Part shown: positions 8,412-18,030 of the stretch, piece after piece
How positions within the stretch are numbered: position 1 is the first letter of the stretch
How the letters are laid out: each line of letters starts with the position of its first letter
Origin: Hyphomonas beringensis
GTDB taxonomy: Bacteria > Pseudomonadota > Alphaproteobacteria > Caulobacterales > Hyphomonadaceae
Length of the DNA: 64,000 bases
Reading direction: 5' to 3'
Assembly: GCF_000682755.1 (NCBI RefSeq)
Contig: NZ_AWFF01000032.1
Coordinates: forward strand, 1 to 64,000
Notes under the pieces: model-generated
Seen by the model: only the letters and a program-made list of their open reading frames with translations
Told to the model about the DNA's origin: nothing
Database searches by the model: none
Made by a program: the position numbers and the translations under genes

Positions 8412-10808
8412 TCAAATATTTTGAGCGCTGAGCCGAATACGGCGGCCCACTGACAGATGGTTCGCCGCGTTTACGATGGCGTCTGCATCAATCATGAAGT
8501 GGCGGTAGAGATCAGAGATTGTGCCGGTCTGGCCAAAATGTTCCACGCCCAACGGCACCGTGCGATGCCCCGTGACAGACCCGATCCAGGCGAGGGTGGC
8601 TGGATGCCCATCCGTGACCGTGATCAGGGTCGCTTCGCGCGGAACGTCTGCCATCAGGCGTTCGATCTGGCTCATGGCGGAGGTGTGCCCTCGGGCGCGG
8701 GCGCGGCGCGCAGCCGTCCAGCCCGAATTCAGCCTGTCCGCAGACGTGATCGCGAGAACGCCGATATCGCGGCGATCATTGCCGATCCGGCCTGCCGCCT
8801 CGACCGCCTCGGGCGCAACACAGCCCTGATAAGCAATGATGATCTCGCAATTCGGGCCCGGCTCTCTCAGCCAGTATCCGCCATCGACCACGCCGCGGCG
8901 GAACTCTTCATCATCGCGCGCCTTCACGCCCGGCTGCTCAAGAGGACGCGTCGTCAGACGCAGATAGACCGAGCCGCCAGTCTCGTCGCGCAGCCAGGTG
9001 CGCTCGTCCGGATCGCCCTCGCCGCTGCGCTGCAGATAGTCGAATGACCAGTCCATGATGATGGACAATTCGTCCAGAAAAGCCGGCTCGAATGAGACAA
9101 GCCCGTCCTGGCTCATGCCGATCAGCTGCGCTCCGATGGATTGGTGCGCGCCGCCTTCCGGGGCCAGCGTGACGCCGGACGGCGTGCCCACGATCATGAA
9201 GCGCGCATCCTGATAGCAGGCATAATTCATCGCATCCAGACCGCGCGCCACGAAGGGGTCATACACGGTTCCGATTGGAATGATCCGTTCACCGAACAGG
9301 CTGTGCGAAAGGCCCGCCGCGCCCAGCATCAGGAACAGATTCATCTCTGCAATGCCCAGCTCAATATGCTGGCCTTCCGGAGAGAACTGCCATTTCTGCG
9401 TCGAGGGGATGCGTTCTTCCCGAAACCGGTCCTCGCGCGTATCCCGCGCAAATAGGCTGCGCCGGTTTACCCAAGGGCCGAGATTGGTCGAGGCCGTTAC
9501 ATCGGGGGATGTGGTCAGGATACGGTCGGCCAGCTCGCTGTCGGTCTTCGCCAGCGCATCGAGGATCTTGCCAAACCCCGCCTGTGTGGAAAGTTCGCGG
9601 TCATCCAGAAAGACAGGCCCCGGGCTTTTGACGATGGGCGCCTCATAGCGGCGTGCGCCTTTTGAGAAGAACTCCGCCTTTTCCATGAAAGCCTGAAGGC
9701 TTCCAGCATCATCCACTGCGGCAAACGGCTCCCACTCCTGGCCTTCGGGAATGCCCATCCGTTTCTGGAAGTCGGCCATCTGCGCCGGGTTCATCAGGCC
9801 GGCATGATTGTCCTTGTGCCCCGCAAGCGGTGTGCCCCAGCCCTTGATCGTATAGGCCAGGAACACAGTCGGCTGGTCATCATGAATGCTGTCGAACGCC
9901 TCCATCAGCGTCTCGACGCACTGACCGCCCAGATTGTTCATCAGCGCTGCCAGCTCATCATCGGAGCGTGTCTCCAACAGCTCTGTGACATCGCCCTGAT
10001 CGCCAATGTCATCCATCAGGCGTTTGCGCCATGCCTTGCCGCCCTGATAGGTCAGCGCGGAATAATCTGCATTCGGACAGGACTGGATCCACTGCTTCAG
10101 CGCCTCGCCGCCCGGCTCCTCAAAGGCCGCGCGTTGCAGCACGCCATGGCGCAACACGACGGTACGCCAGCCAAATGCCTTGAAGATCGCGTCGATCTTT
10201 TCCCACAGCCCTTCGCGGACAACCCCGTCCAGGCTTTGGCGGTTATAGTCGATGATCCACCATGTATTGCGCAGGCCATGCTTCCAGCCTTCCTGAAGGC
10301 ACTCATAGACATTGCCCTCATCCAGCTCTGCATCACCAACCAGCGCGATCATCCGGCCGAGCGGCGTGTCGCCCGCCCATGTCTTGGCCTCCAGATAGTC
10401 TTGCATCAGGGAGGCAAAAGCCGTGATCGCCACGCCAAGGCCGACAGAGCCGGTGGAGAAATCTACATCATCCACATCCTTGGTGCGGCTGGGATAGGAT
10501 TGCGCGCCGCCGAGGCCGCGAAAATTCTCCAGCTTCTCGCGCGTCTGATTGCCCATCATGTACTGCATCGCGTGAAAGACAGGCGAGGCGTGCGGCTTCA
10601 CAGCGACACGGTCTTCCGGTTTCAGCTCATGGAAATACAGCGCCGTCATGATCGAGACCATCGAGGCGCAGGAGGCCTGGTGGCCGCCAACTTTGACGTC
10701 GCCATCGGATTTGGCACGCAAATGGTTGGCGTTATGAACAATCCAGGCAGACAGCCAAAGCAGGCGCTGCTCAATCGATTTGAGATGCTGTGTCGTATCT
10801 TGTGTCAT
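8412..10808 (-). CDS. AceE-like thiamine-diphosphate 2-oxoacid dehydrogenase E1 (transketolase-like)
   Basis: A 798-residue homodimeric-type E1 related to pyruvate dehydrogenase AceE (about 885) and to the MdeB group. The N-terminal pyrophosphate domain carries GDAELDEGNVYEC ... DYNR (158-190), a form of the GDG-N thiamine motif. The pyrimidine domain has the GQHIELGIAEMN block, and the C-terminal domain HTSAMSQIERLMADVP and VEHFGQTGTISDLY resemble AceE. It would decarboxylate pyruvate or another short 2-oxoacid. No lipoyl E2 or E3 gene is in the window, so it must borrow partners or act alone. A palindrome sits just before its start and a MarR gene follows. The substrate is unknown. Confidence 0.85.
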   Translation of the reverse strand: MTQDTTQHLKSIEQRLLWLSAWIVHNANHLRAKSDGDVKVGGHQASCASMVSIMTALYFHELKPEDRVAVKPHASPVFHAMQYMMGNQTREKLENFRGLGGAQSYPSRTKDVDDVDFSTGSVGLGVAITAFASLMQDYLEAKTWAGDTPLGRMIALVGDAELDEGNVYECLQEGWKHGLRNTWWIIDYNRQSLDGVVREGLWEKIDAIFKAFGWRTVVLRHGVLQRAAFEEPGGEALKQWIQSCPNADYSALTYQGGKAWRKRLMDDIGDQGDVTELLETRSDDELAALMNNLGGQCVETLMEAFDSIHDDQPTVFLAYTIKGWGTPLAGHKDNHAGLMNPAQMADFQKRMGIPEGQEWEPFAAVDDAGSLQAFMEKAEFFSKGARRYEAPIVKSPGPVFLDDRELSTQAGFGKILDALAKTDSELADRILTTSPDVTASTNLGPWVNRRSLFARDTREDRFREERIPSTQKWQFSPEGQHIELGIAEMNLFLMLGAAGLSHSLFGERIIPIGTVYDPFVARGLDAMNYACYQDARFMIVGTPSGVTLAPEGGAHQSIGAQLIGMSQDGLVSFEPAFLDELSIIMDWSFDYLQRSGEGDPDERTWLRDETGGSVYLRLTTRPLEQPGVKARDDEEFRRGVVDGGYWLREPGPNCEIIIAYQGCVAPEAVEAAGRIGNDRRDIGVLAITSADRLNSGWTAARRARARGHTSAMSQIERLMADVPREATLITVTDGHPATLAWIGSVTGHRTVPLGVEHFGQTGTISDLYRHFMIDADAIVNAANHLSVGRRIRLSAQNI

Positions 10809-10824
10809 GGCTTCCCGGTAGCAG

Positions 10825-10849
10825 GTTTCATGGTGAAACTACCATGAAA
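10825..10849. promoter_or_regulatory. Palindromic operator upstream of the AceE-like gene
   Basis: Two nested perfect inverted repeats overlap here: GTTTCA-TGG-TGAAAC (10825-10839) and TTTCATGGT-GAAACT-ACCATGAAA (10826-10849). They lie 17-41 bases upstream of the E1 start, where a repressor would block transcription initiation or clearance. The MarR protein encoded at the end of the same unit is the obvious candidate, but this is inference. Confidence 0.5.
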
Positions 10850-10926
10850 ACCGGGTAGCGCAGACTTACCGCTTTGTCAGGCTTATTCGGGGTAAAAATG
10901 TCGCCGGAGGGAAAATACAGGGTATT

Positions 10927-11547
10927 TTATTTCGGTTTCTTGGGGTTATCATCCCAACAATCTCCCAGAATGCTTTCCAGGACAGGCTTCATGGTCTCCA
11001 GGAATGTGGCCCGCTCCTGCTCAGGATGTCGCAAGGCCCGCGCAGGAAGCCCGGAGAACATAGTGAAGAGAAGCTCGGTGCGCAGCTGGATGGAATCGAG
11101 TCCGGCTCGTGCCAGAATGGCGCTAAATTCCTGACGCATCACGGCGTCATGGTTCTGTAGAATGTCAGCAACAGAGGGATTTCGCTGCGCTTCGGCGAGA
11201 ATTTCGAAGTTCAGAACGGTTCGGAAAGGGTCTTCCTTACGCATGATGATGTCAGAAATCGTGCTTACGATCCCTTCCTGAACCATCTGCGGCGTATCAT
11301 TCTCAAACTCCCGCATGCGCTCAAGCTGGCGGGTAAGTTCGCGTTTAGTTACGGCCTCGACCAGTGACTCCTTTGAAGGAAAATAGTGATACAGATGGCC
11401 AACGCTGATGCCACAATCGCGTGCAATTCCGGAGATTCCGGCCCCATGGAACCCCTTCTCAACAAAGTTCTTTTCAGCGCAATCGAGTATGGATGCGATG
11501 CGCGTTTCGCGTTTTGCGCTCATCCTTGTTCCCAAAATCTGACCCAT
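10927..11547 (-). CDS. TetR-family regulator, divergent from RND efflux operon
   Basis: A 206-residue TetR/AcrR-type repressor. The N-terminal DNA-binding domain reads ILDCAEKNFVEKGFHGAGISGIARDCGISVGHLYHYFPSKESLVEAV, the family's helix-turn-helix; the rest is a helical ligand domain. An alternative ATG eight codons later (MSAKRETR) is equally possible. It is divergent from a complete RND pump with a 122-base shared region that contains a 20-base palindrome, the usual layout of a local repressor of a multidrug pump. The ligand cannot be predicted. Confidence 0.9.
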   Translation of the reverse strand: MGQILGTRMSAKRETRIASILDCAEKNFVEKGFHGAGISGIARDCGISVGHLYHYFPSKESLVEAVTKRELTRQLERMREFENDTPQMVQEGIVSTISDIIMRKEDPFRTVLNFEILAEAQRNPSVADILQNHDAVMRQEFSAILARAGLDSIQLRTELLFTMFSGLPARALRHPEQERATFLETMKPVLESILGDCWDDNPKKPK

Positions 11548-11605
11548 TAACGTTTCCCACCCATAATTTCGTGCACCTGATCCTTGACTTGCTGCGACGC
11601 ACCAT

Positions 11606-11625
11606 TAGATAGAGCGCTCATTCTA
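11606..11625. promoter_or_regulatory. Candidate TetR operator between regulator and RND pump
   Basis: TAGATAGAGCGCTCATTCTA is an imperfect 20-base palindrome of the form TAGA-N2-GAGCGCTC-N2-TCTA. It overlaps a TATAAT hexamer at 11624-11629, a possible -10 box for the rightward pump operon, and lies about 45 bases before the adaptor start. Binding here would block pump transcription and could autoregulate the tetR gene. Confidence 0.6.
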
Positions 11626-11669
11626 TAATTTGCATAGCCTGCGGGCTGGTCAGCCGTCAAGGAACTTTC

Positions 11670-12854
11670 ATGCGCATACCAACACAAACCCTTTCGGCGC
11701 TGGTTGTGGCCACCTCACTGCTGCTTGCGGCGTGTGGAAATGACGCCCCAGCAACCGACATGAGTCAGCAACAGGCTGCCCCTCGCGTTGAGACGATGAC
11801 AGCTGAGCTGACGAGCGTGCCCAACACGATCGAGCTGTCGGGCCGCGCACGCGCCTATACTGAAGCCGAAATTCGTCCTCAGGTGACCGGCCTCATCAAG
11901 GAACGCCTTTTCAAGGAAGGCGACGTTGTTCAGAAAGGACAAGCGCTCTACCAGATCGATGCGGCCGAATACGCCGCTGCGGCACGCAGCGCAGAAGCCT
12001 CGCTGGAACGTGCCCAGGCAACCGCAGATGTGGCGCGGGAAACCGCCAATCGCTACAAGCGCCTTGCAGAGATCAACGCAGTCAGCCAGCAGGAATATGA
12101 CCAGGCGGTCGCATCCGCACGTCAGGCTGAAGCTGACATTTCCATGCAAAAAGCCGCCCTTGATCGCACGCGGATTGATCTGGCTCGCACCAAGATCACC
12201 TCACCAATCACCGGCACAATCGGCCGCTCTTCTGTCACGCAGGGCGCGCTGGTCACACAGAACCAGGCCGAGCCTCTGGCGCGTGTGCTGCAACTCGATC
12301 CGGTCTATGTCGACCTGACAGTTTCAAGCTCCCGCATCCTGAACTGGCGCCAGCAGATGGCATCCGGAGAGATTGCGACCACTGAGAAACGCACCATTCC
12401 GGTCAATATCCTGCTGAGTGACAATGACACAAACGGCCTCGTGGGCGACCTCGAGTTCAGCGAAGTGAACGTTGATGAGAGCGCTGGCACCGTCGCCGTT
12501 CGCGTCGTGGTACCCAACCCTGACGGCATCATTCTGCCGGGCATGTTCGTGAGAGCCAACTTCTCCGCTGGCAACTATGAGGGCGTATTCCTTCTGCCGC
12601 AGTCTGTTGTCTCAAGATCCGCCACCGGTCAGGCAACCGTGATGATCGTGAAAGACGATGGCACGCTGGAACAGCGCGTGATCGAGATTGCCGAACAGAT
12701 GGACAATTCCTGGATCGTCACATCCGGCCTGAAGCCAGGTGAGAAGATCGCTGTATCCAATCTGCAGTCCATCCGTCCCGGCATGAAAGTCACGCCTATC
12801 TCCGAAGCCAGCAAGCTGTCCGCATCCCAGGATGCCCGCGGCGGCTCGAAATAA
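11670..12854 (+). CDS. RND efflux periplasmic adaptor (membrane fusion protein), lipoprotein
   Basis: A 394-residue adaptor of the AcrA/MexA type linking inner-membrane pump and outer-membrane channel. The lipoprotein signal ends in LLLAACGN (lipid on the Cys near residue 22). Typical blocks: IELSGRARAYTEAEIRPQVTGLIKERLFKEGDVVQKGQALYQID, a coiled-coil hairpin near 95-150 with repeated Ala/Glu/Arg, DLARTKITSPITGTIGRSSVTQGALV, and a C-terminal beta domain with ILPGMFVRANF. It is 18 bases ahead of the pump gene and clearly co-transcribed with it. Confidence 0.95.
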   Translation: MRIPTQTLSALVVATSLLLAACGNDAPATDMSQQQAAPRVETMTAELTSVPNTIELSGRARAYTEAEIRPQVTGLIKERLFKEGDVVQKGQALYQIDAAEYAAAARSAEASLERAQATADVARETANRYKRLAEINAVSQQEYDQAVASARQAEADISMQKAALDRTRIDLARTKITSPITGTIGRSSVTQGALVTQNQAEPLARVLQLDPVYVDLTVSSSRILNWRQQMASGEIATTEKRTIPVNILLSDNDTNGLVGDLEFSEVNVDESAGTVAVRVVVPNPDGIILPGMFVRANFSAGNYEGVFLLPQSVVSRSATGQATVMIVKDDGTLEQRVIEIAEQMDNSWIVTSGLKPGEKIAVSNLQSIRPGMKVTPISEASKLSASQDARGGSK

Positions 12855-12872
12855 GACCTACGGAAGTTTCAA

Positions 12873-15800
12873 ATGGCAAAGTTCTTCATTGATCGCCCGG
12901 TATTTGCCTGGGTGATTGCAATCCTCATTATGCTTGCAGGCGGCCTGGCCCTGCGAACGCTTCCGGTTTCGCAGTATCCGGATGTTGCCCCGACGACGAT
13001 CAGCATCATGGGCAACTACCCGGGGGCATCTGCCAAGGCAGTTGAAAACTCCGTCACGCAGGTTATCGAGCAACAGCTGACCGGTCTTGATGGACTCGAT
13101 TACATCACGTCGACCAGCAGCTCGAACGGCTCTGCCACAATCAACCTCTCTTTCAAGCCAGGTACAGACCCGGACATTGCACAGGTACAGGTTCAGAACA
13201 AACTGTCCCTCGCGACGCCTTTCCTTCCTGAACAGGTGCAGCGGCAAGGCGTGACCGTCAGCAAGGCCAGCAATGGCTTTCTGCTGATCACCGCGCTCTA
13301 TTCTCCGAACGGAACATATGACCAGACCGATCTGGGGGATTATGTCCGCTCCAATATTTACGATACCGTCAGCCGCCTAAATGGTGTCGGCCGGGTTGAG
13401 GCATTCGGCTCACGTTATGCCATGCGGGTCTGGCTGGAGCCTGAAAAGCTGGTCGAGTACAAATTGATGCCTTCTGACATCGTGAATGCGATCAAGGCAC
13501 AGAACGCACAGATTTCCTCAGGCTCCCTCGGTGGTGCGCCCTCTGTGGAAGGTCAGGAAATCAACGTCACGATCACGCTGCAATCCCTTCTCTCAACGCC
13601 GGAAGAATTCCGTAACCTGTTGATCCGCACGACACCCGAAGGCGGCTCTGTCCGTCTTGAAGATGTTGCAAAGGTTGAGATGGGCGCTGAGAATTACGAG
13701 TTCATCTCGAAATATAACGGCATGCCGGCTACTGGTTTTGCTGTCTCCCTTGCGACCGGGGCTAACGCCCTGGACACAGCCGAATTGGTGAAACACACTG
13801 TCGAAGAGATGTCGAAGGACTTCCCGGAAGACATCGAGTATGCCTTCCCGGTAGACTCCACCCCCTTTATCGAGACGTCCATTCACGAAGTACAGAAGAC
13901 CCTGTTTGAAGCCATCATTCTGGTCTTCCTCGTGATCCTGGTCTTCCTGCAAAGCTTCCGCGCATCCTTCATTCCGTTGATTGCTGTTCCGGTCGTGCTG
14001 CTCGGTACATTTGCCGTGCTGCTGATCATGGGGATGTCGATCAATACGCTGACCATGTTCGCCATGGTGCTCGCCATCGGCCTGCTGGTGGATGACGCGA
14101 TCGTTGTTGTGGAGAACGTTGAGCGTGTGATGCATGACGAGAATCTACCACCCCGCGAGGCGACGATCCGCTCGATGGAACAGATCATTGGTGCCCTTGT
14201 CGGTATCGCCGTGGTTCTGTCTGCTGTGTTTGTCCCCATGGCCTTCTTCCCGGGCTCGGCTGGCATCATCTATCGCCAATTCTCGGTAACCATCGTCTCC
14301 GCCATGGCGCTGTCAGTGTTTATCGCAGTCGTCCTGTCCCCAGCGCTCTGCGCAAGCATCCTGAAGCCCAAGAGCGATACGAAAAGCTCTTGGCTGGGCA
14401 AGCCGGCGGAAATGTTCAATTCCGGCTTTGACAAGCTGACCATTGGCTATGAAGCGGTCGTGAACCGCATCCTCAGACGGCGCCTCATAATGCTTGGCGT
14501 CTTCGCTATCATTGTCGCCCTGACGGGCCTGGCGTTTGCGCGTATCCCCAGTTCCTTCCTTCCCGATGAGGATCAGGGCAACTACTTCACCCTTGCTCAA
14601 TTGCCGGCAAACGCCAGCCTTGAGCGCACCATGTCCGTCATGGATGAAGTCGTCGACTATTATCAGACGGAAGAAGGTGACAACGTCCAAGGCATCTTCT
14701 CGCTCGCTGGCTTCAGCTTCGCAGGTCAGGGCCAGAATAACGGCATCGCCTTCGCATCTCTGAAAGACTGGTCCGAACGCCCCGGCAAGGAAAACTCTGT
14801 ACAAGCCATTGTCGGCCGCGCCATGGGCGAACTCTCCAAGATTGACAAGGCCCAGGTTTTTGCAATTTCCCCGCCCGCCATTCGCGAACTGGGTAATGCC
14901 AGCGGCTTTGACCTTTTCATTCAGAACACCGGCAGCCTGTCTCATGATGAGTTTGTTGGTGCCCGTAACCAGCTGCTCGGCATGGCCTCACAGGATCCGC
15001 GCCTGGTGGGTGTGCGCCCGAATGGCGTGGAAGACGGCCCTCAGTTCAATCTGAGCCTTGATTACCAGAAGGCTCAGGCCCTGGGCGCGTCTGTCTCTGA
15101 TGCAACCAGCCTGCTGTCCACAATGTTCGGCGGCCTCTACGTCAATGACTTTATTGACCGTGGTCGGATCAAGCGCGTCTATATTCAGGGCGACGCAAAA
15201 GACCGTATGCAGCCGGAAGACATCTCCAACTGGTATGTAAGAACCACTTCCGGTGAGATGGCGCCGCTTGACGAGATGGTTACCAGTGACTGGGTCATCG
15301 GCTCACCTCAGCTGCAACGCTTCAACGGCATTTCCGCCTTGAACATTCAGGGATCCGCCGCACCGGGCCAAAGCTCCGGCGGCGCCATGGATGCCATGGA
15401 AGAACTGATCGGTCAGCTGCCGCCCGGCATCTCTTATGAGTGGAGCGGCCTCAGCCGTCAGGAACGCGAGTCAGGCAACCAGGCGACGACGCTGTACATC
15501 ATCTCCATCCTGTTCGTGTTCCTCTGCCTCGCTGCCCTGTATGAAAGCTGGACCATTCCGGTTTCGGTGCTGCTGGTTGCCCCTCTGGGGGTGGCAGGTG
15601 CCGTGGCAGGCGCAACGCTTGGCGGACTGGCTAATGACGTCTTCTTCCAGGTGGGCCTTCTCACCACGGTGGGCCTCGCCTCCAAGAACGCCATCCTGAT
15701 CGTCGAGTTTGCCCGCAACCTTGAGAATGAAGGTAAGGAACTGGTGGAAGCAACGATCGAAGCCGTTCGTATGCGTATCAGACCGGTTCTGATGACATCC

Positions 15801-16007
15801 TTCGCCTTTGCCTTTGGTGTCTTGCCTCTTGCACTCAGCAGTGGCGCAGGCGCGGCAGGCCGGAATGCCATCGGCATTATCGTTCTCGGCGGCGTCATCG
15901 CAGCGATGACCTTCAGCCTGCTTTTCGCCCCGCTCTTCTATGTTCTGGTGCGTAAGCTGACATCCCGTACTCCCAAAAATGGCGACACAGCCGGAGATCC
16001 AGCATGA
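12873..16007 (+). CDS. RND multidrug efflux pump, inner-membrane subunit (HAE1 family, AcrB-like)
   Basis: A 1044-residue proton-driven drug exporter of AcrB/MexB type. It starts MAKFFIDRPVFAWVIAILIMLAGG, as AcrB proteins do. The proton-relay aspartates lie in VLAIGLLVDDAIVVVENVERVM (TM4), and the duplicated second half ends with ASKNAILIVEFARNLENEGK and RIRPVLMTSFAFAFGVLPL. Two large periplasmic loops flank each half. The family exports hydrophobic antibiotics, bile salts, dyes and solvents; the actual substrates are unknown. The stop overlaps the channel gene by 4 bases (ATGA). Confidence 0.96.
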   Translation: MAKFFIDRPVFAWVIAILIMLAGGLALRTLPVSQYPDVAPTTISIMGNYPGASAKAVENSVTQVIEQQLTGLDGLDYITSTSSSNGSATINLSFKPGTDPDIAQVQVQNKLSLATPFLPEQVQRQGVTVSKASNGFLLITALYSPNGTYDQTDLGDYVRSNIYDTVSRLNGVGRVEAFGSRYAMRVWLEPEKLVEYKLMPSDIVNAIKAQNAQISSGSLGGAPSVEGQEINVTITLQSLLSTPEEFRNLLIRTTPEGGSVRLEDVAKVEMGAENYEFISKYNGMPATGFAVSLATGANALDTAELVKHTVEEMSKDFPEDIEYAFPVDSTPFIETSIHEVQKTLFEAIILVFLVILVFLQSFRASFIPLIAVPVVLLGTFAVLLIMGMSINTLTMFAMVLAIGLLVDDAIVVVENVERVMHDENLPPREATIRSMEQIIGALVGIAVVLSAVFVPMAFFPGSAGIIYRQFSVTIVSAMALSVFIAVVLSPALCASILKPKSDTKSSWLGKPAEMFNSGFDKLTIGYEAVVNRILRRRLIMLGVFAIIVALTGLAFARIPSSFLPDEDQGNYFTLAQLPANASLERTMSVMDEVVDYYQTEEGDNVQGIFSLAGFSFAGQGQNNGIAFASLKDWSERPGKENSVQAIVGRAMGELSKIDKAQVFAISPPAIRELGNASGFDLFIQNTGSLSHDEFVGARNQLLGMASQDPRLVGVRPNGVEDGPQFNLSLDYQKAQALGASVSDATSLLSTMFGGLYVNDFIDRGRIKRVYIQGDAKDRMQPEDISNWYVRTTSGEMAPLDEMVTSDWVIGSPQLQRFNGISALNIQGSAAPGQSSGGAMDAMEELIGQLPPGISYEWSGLSRQERESGNQATTLYIISILFVFLCLAALYESWTIPVSVLLVAPLGVAGAVAGATLGGLANDVFFQVGLLTTVGLASKNAILIVEFARNLENEGKELVEATIEAVRMRIRPVLMTSFAFAFGVLPLALSSGAGAAGRNAIGIIVLGGVIAAMTFSLLFAPLFYVLVRKLTSRTPKNGDTAGDPA

Positions 16008-17425
16008 GTCACAAACTGAACCTTCTAGCGGCGGCCAGCCTGGTCACCCTGACGGGCTGCATGAACATGGCCCCGGAATATGAGCGCGTTGACATGCCTG
16101 TGCCGGCTGAGTTCGACTCGGCCACAGTAGACCAAGGCTATGAAGCCCCGCTCTACTGGGAAGGTGTGATCACCTCCCCGGCCCTGAGCAACCTGGTAGA
16201 ACAGGCCCTGGAGAGCAATCGGGACCTGCAGGCCGCTGCGGCAAATGTCCGTGCGGCGCAGGCCAACCTCGTGACGTCTCGCTCGCAGTTGTGGCCCTAT
16301 ATCAGTGCGAGTGCGGCAAGCCAGGTGGGCGACACATTCGACAATGGGTCTGGCCCCAACACCCGCTTTGTCGACAGCAATTATGCCCAGGTTGGCGTCT
16401 CGGCATGGGAACTGGATTTCTTCGGACGCATCAGCAACCTGAACGCGGCCGCCTTGCAAACCTATCTCGCAACGGCGGAAGGCGAACGCGCCACAAAGAT
16501 TGCGCTTGTGGCGACGGTTGCCGAAACATGGCTACAGCTCGCATCCGATCAGGAATTACTGCGTCTGGCGAACCAGACTGTGGAAAGTCAGTCTGAAAGT
16601 CTTTCTCTGACGGATGAACTATTCGAAGCTGGCACCGCAAGTGAGCTGGACGTCCGCCGGGCGTCTGCATCCGTCTCTCAAGCTCAGGCACAAGCGGCTC
16701 AATATGAAGCCGCCGTGCGCCGCGACCTGAATGCCCTGCGTTACCTGACGGGCACGGACCTTCCTGCAAACCTGGCCAGCCAGGCTTCCCTCTTCCCGGC
16801 TCCGGTCAGAGTGGACATTCCTGTCGGCCAGTCTTCTGCTGCGCTGCTGATGCGCCCCGATGTGATCTCGGCTGAGCGTCAGCTTCTGGCCGCCAATGCC
16901 AATATCGGCGCGGCCCGTGCAGCCTTCTTCCCGTCAATCTCCCTGACCGGAAATGTTGGCGTGGCCAGCAGCGACCTTGATGATCTCTTCAGTGGCGATG
17001 CGACCAGTGGCTGGACGTTTGCGCCAAGCATCAGCGTACCTATCTTTGACTTTGGCAGCCGCAAAGGCCGGCTCGATGCGGCCCGCGCCAATGCAGACGC
17101 TGCGCTCGCCAATTATGAAAGCACCATCCAGCAGGCTTTCCGCGATGTCTCTGACACTCTGGCTGTCTCGGAAACCATCGACAAACGTCTGGACGCGCTT
17201 GAACAGCTGGCAGACGATACGACCGTCACGCTCTCCCTGTCATCAGAACGCTTCAAGTCCGGCCTGGATGGCTACCTGACGGTGCTTGATGCCCAAAGGG
17301 AAGACTACAGCGCCAAGCAGCAGCTGATCATTGCCAACCTGGACCGCAGCCTGAATGCGCTCGCGCTCTACCGCGCACTCGGCACATGGGAACAGGAAGC
17401 GCCAGACGCTGGCGAAACCAACTAA
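16004..17425 (+). CDS. RND outer-membrane channel lipoprotein (OprM/NodT family)
   Basis: A 473-residue TolC-like outer membrane factor completing the first pump. The signal ends at the lipobox VTLTGC (Cys near residue 19). Two OEP repeats are visible: VEQALESNRDLQAAAANVRAAQANLVTSRSQLWP and the second around LLAANANIGAARAAFFPSISLTG. FDFGSRKGRLDAARANADAALANYE and FKSGLDGYLTVLDAQRE are classical family motifs. It starts inside the pump gene's stop codon. The stop codon interlocks with that of a convergent gene in a 4-base CTAA overlap. Confidence 0.95.
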   Translation: MSHKLNLLAAASLVTLTGCMNMAPEYERVDMPVPAEFDSATVDQGYEAPLYWEGVITSPALSNLVEQALESNRDLQAAAANVRAAQANLVTSRSQLWPYISASAASQVGDTFDNGSGPNTRFVDSNYAQVGVSAWELDFFGRISNLNAAALQTYLATAEGERATKIALVATVAETWLQLASDQELLRLANQTVESQSESLSLTDELFEAGTASELDVRRASASVSQAQAQAAQYEAAVRRDLNALRYLTGTDLPANLASQASLFPAPVRVDIPVGQSSAALLMRPDVISAERQLLAANANIGAARAAFFPSISLTGNVGVASSDLDDLFSGDATSGWTFAPSISVPIFDFGSRKGRLDAARANADAALANYESTIQQAFRDVSDTLAVSETIDKRLDALEQLADDTTVTLSLSSERFKSGLDGYLTVLDAQREDYSAKQQLIIANLDRSLNALALYRALGTWEQEAPDAGETN

Positions 17426-17973
17426 GCGGCGGAAGAGCCTGTCGGCTGCAGTGTCAGACTGCCGGGCTCTTCCCGCTCTTTCCCCGGATAGACCTTTTCC
17501 AGCCAGGTACGGACTTCCTCCATGTCGGCCTTTTCGACAACCCCGACCTTCACGATCAGGTCCTCTTCGACCCCGTAGATAAGCACATAGGATGGCCTCG
17601 CTTCTCTGACGGCCACCCGATCTTCGCTTCCGGACTGTTCCAGCATCACATTTGTGGCTGACGCCGTACCCGCATCCAATGCCGTGTAAACGACTTCGCC
17701 AGCATACCAGCCGCTTACATTAGCTCCGTCCACCTGCCAGGCCGGGGATGGCTTGCGCCAGACCCAAACGCTTCCCGTTTCACTGAAGCCCAGCGCGGTT
17801 TTGCCATAGGCGTGGATGAACTGGATCGGCACCGGCACATTGGCTTCGAACTCCTCTTCCGCCTCCTGTCTCAGCGTGTCGCTGGACGTCTTGACGAAGG
17901 CTTTCAGCAAACCGATGACAGCGGACACAAAGACCAGTGCCGCAATGAAGATGATGATAGTGGTAATGCCCAT
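17422..17973 (-). CDS. Unknown protein with N-terminal membrane anchor
   Basis: 183 residues with no family recognised. Residues 3-25 (ITTIIIFIAALVFVSAVIGLLKA) form one membrane helix, then an acidic linker TLRQEAEEEFEANVPVP and a mostly beta-type soluble domain with SVWVWRKPSPAWQVDGANVSGWYAGEVVYTALD and PSYVLIYGVEEDLIVKVGVVE. The C-terminal tail is Ser/Pro-rich. By topology the domain could face either side. A CTA-ACCCC palindrome like those bound by CsoR/FrmR-type metal or aldehyde sensors lies 58-78 bases before its start. It is convergent with and overlaps the end of the RND channel gene. Confidence 0.7.
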   Translation of the reverse strand: MGITTIIIFIAALVFVSAVIGLLKAFVKTSSDTLRQEAEEEFEANVPVPIQFIHAYGKTALGFSETGSVWVWRKPSPAWQVDGANVSGWYAGEVVYTALDAGTASATNVMLEQSGSEDRVAVREARPSYVLIYGVEEDLIVKVGVVEKADMEEVRTWLEKVYPGKEREEPGSLTLQPTGSSAA

Positions 17974-18030
17974 GATGCCCCAGCTCGTCTCTTATGGAGA
18001 CATGAATCTAGAAGCATTGGCCGCAAAGAA

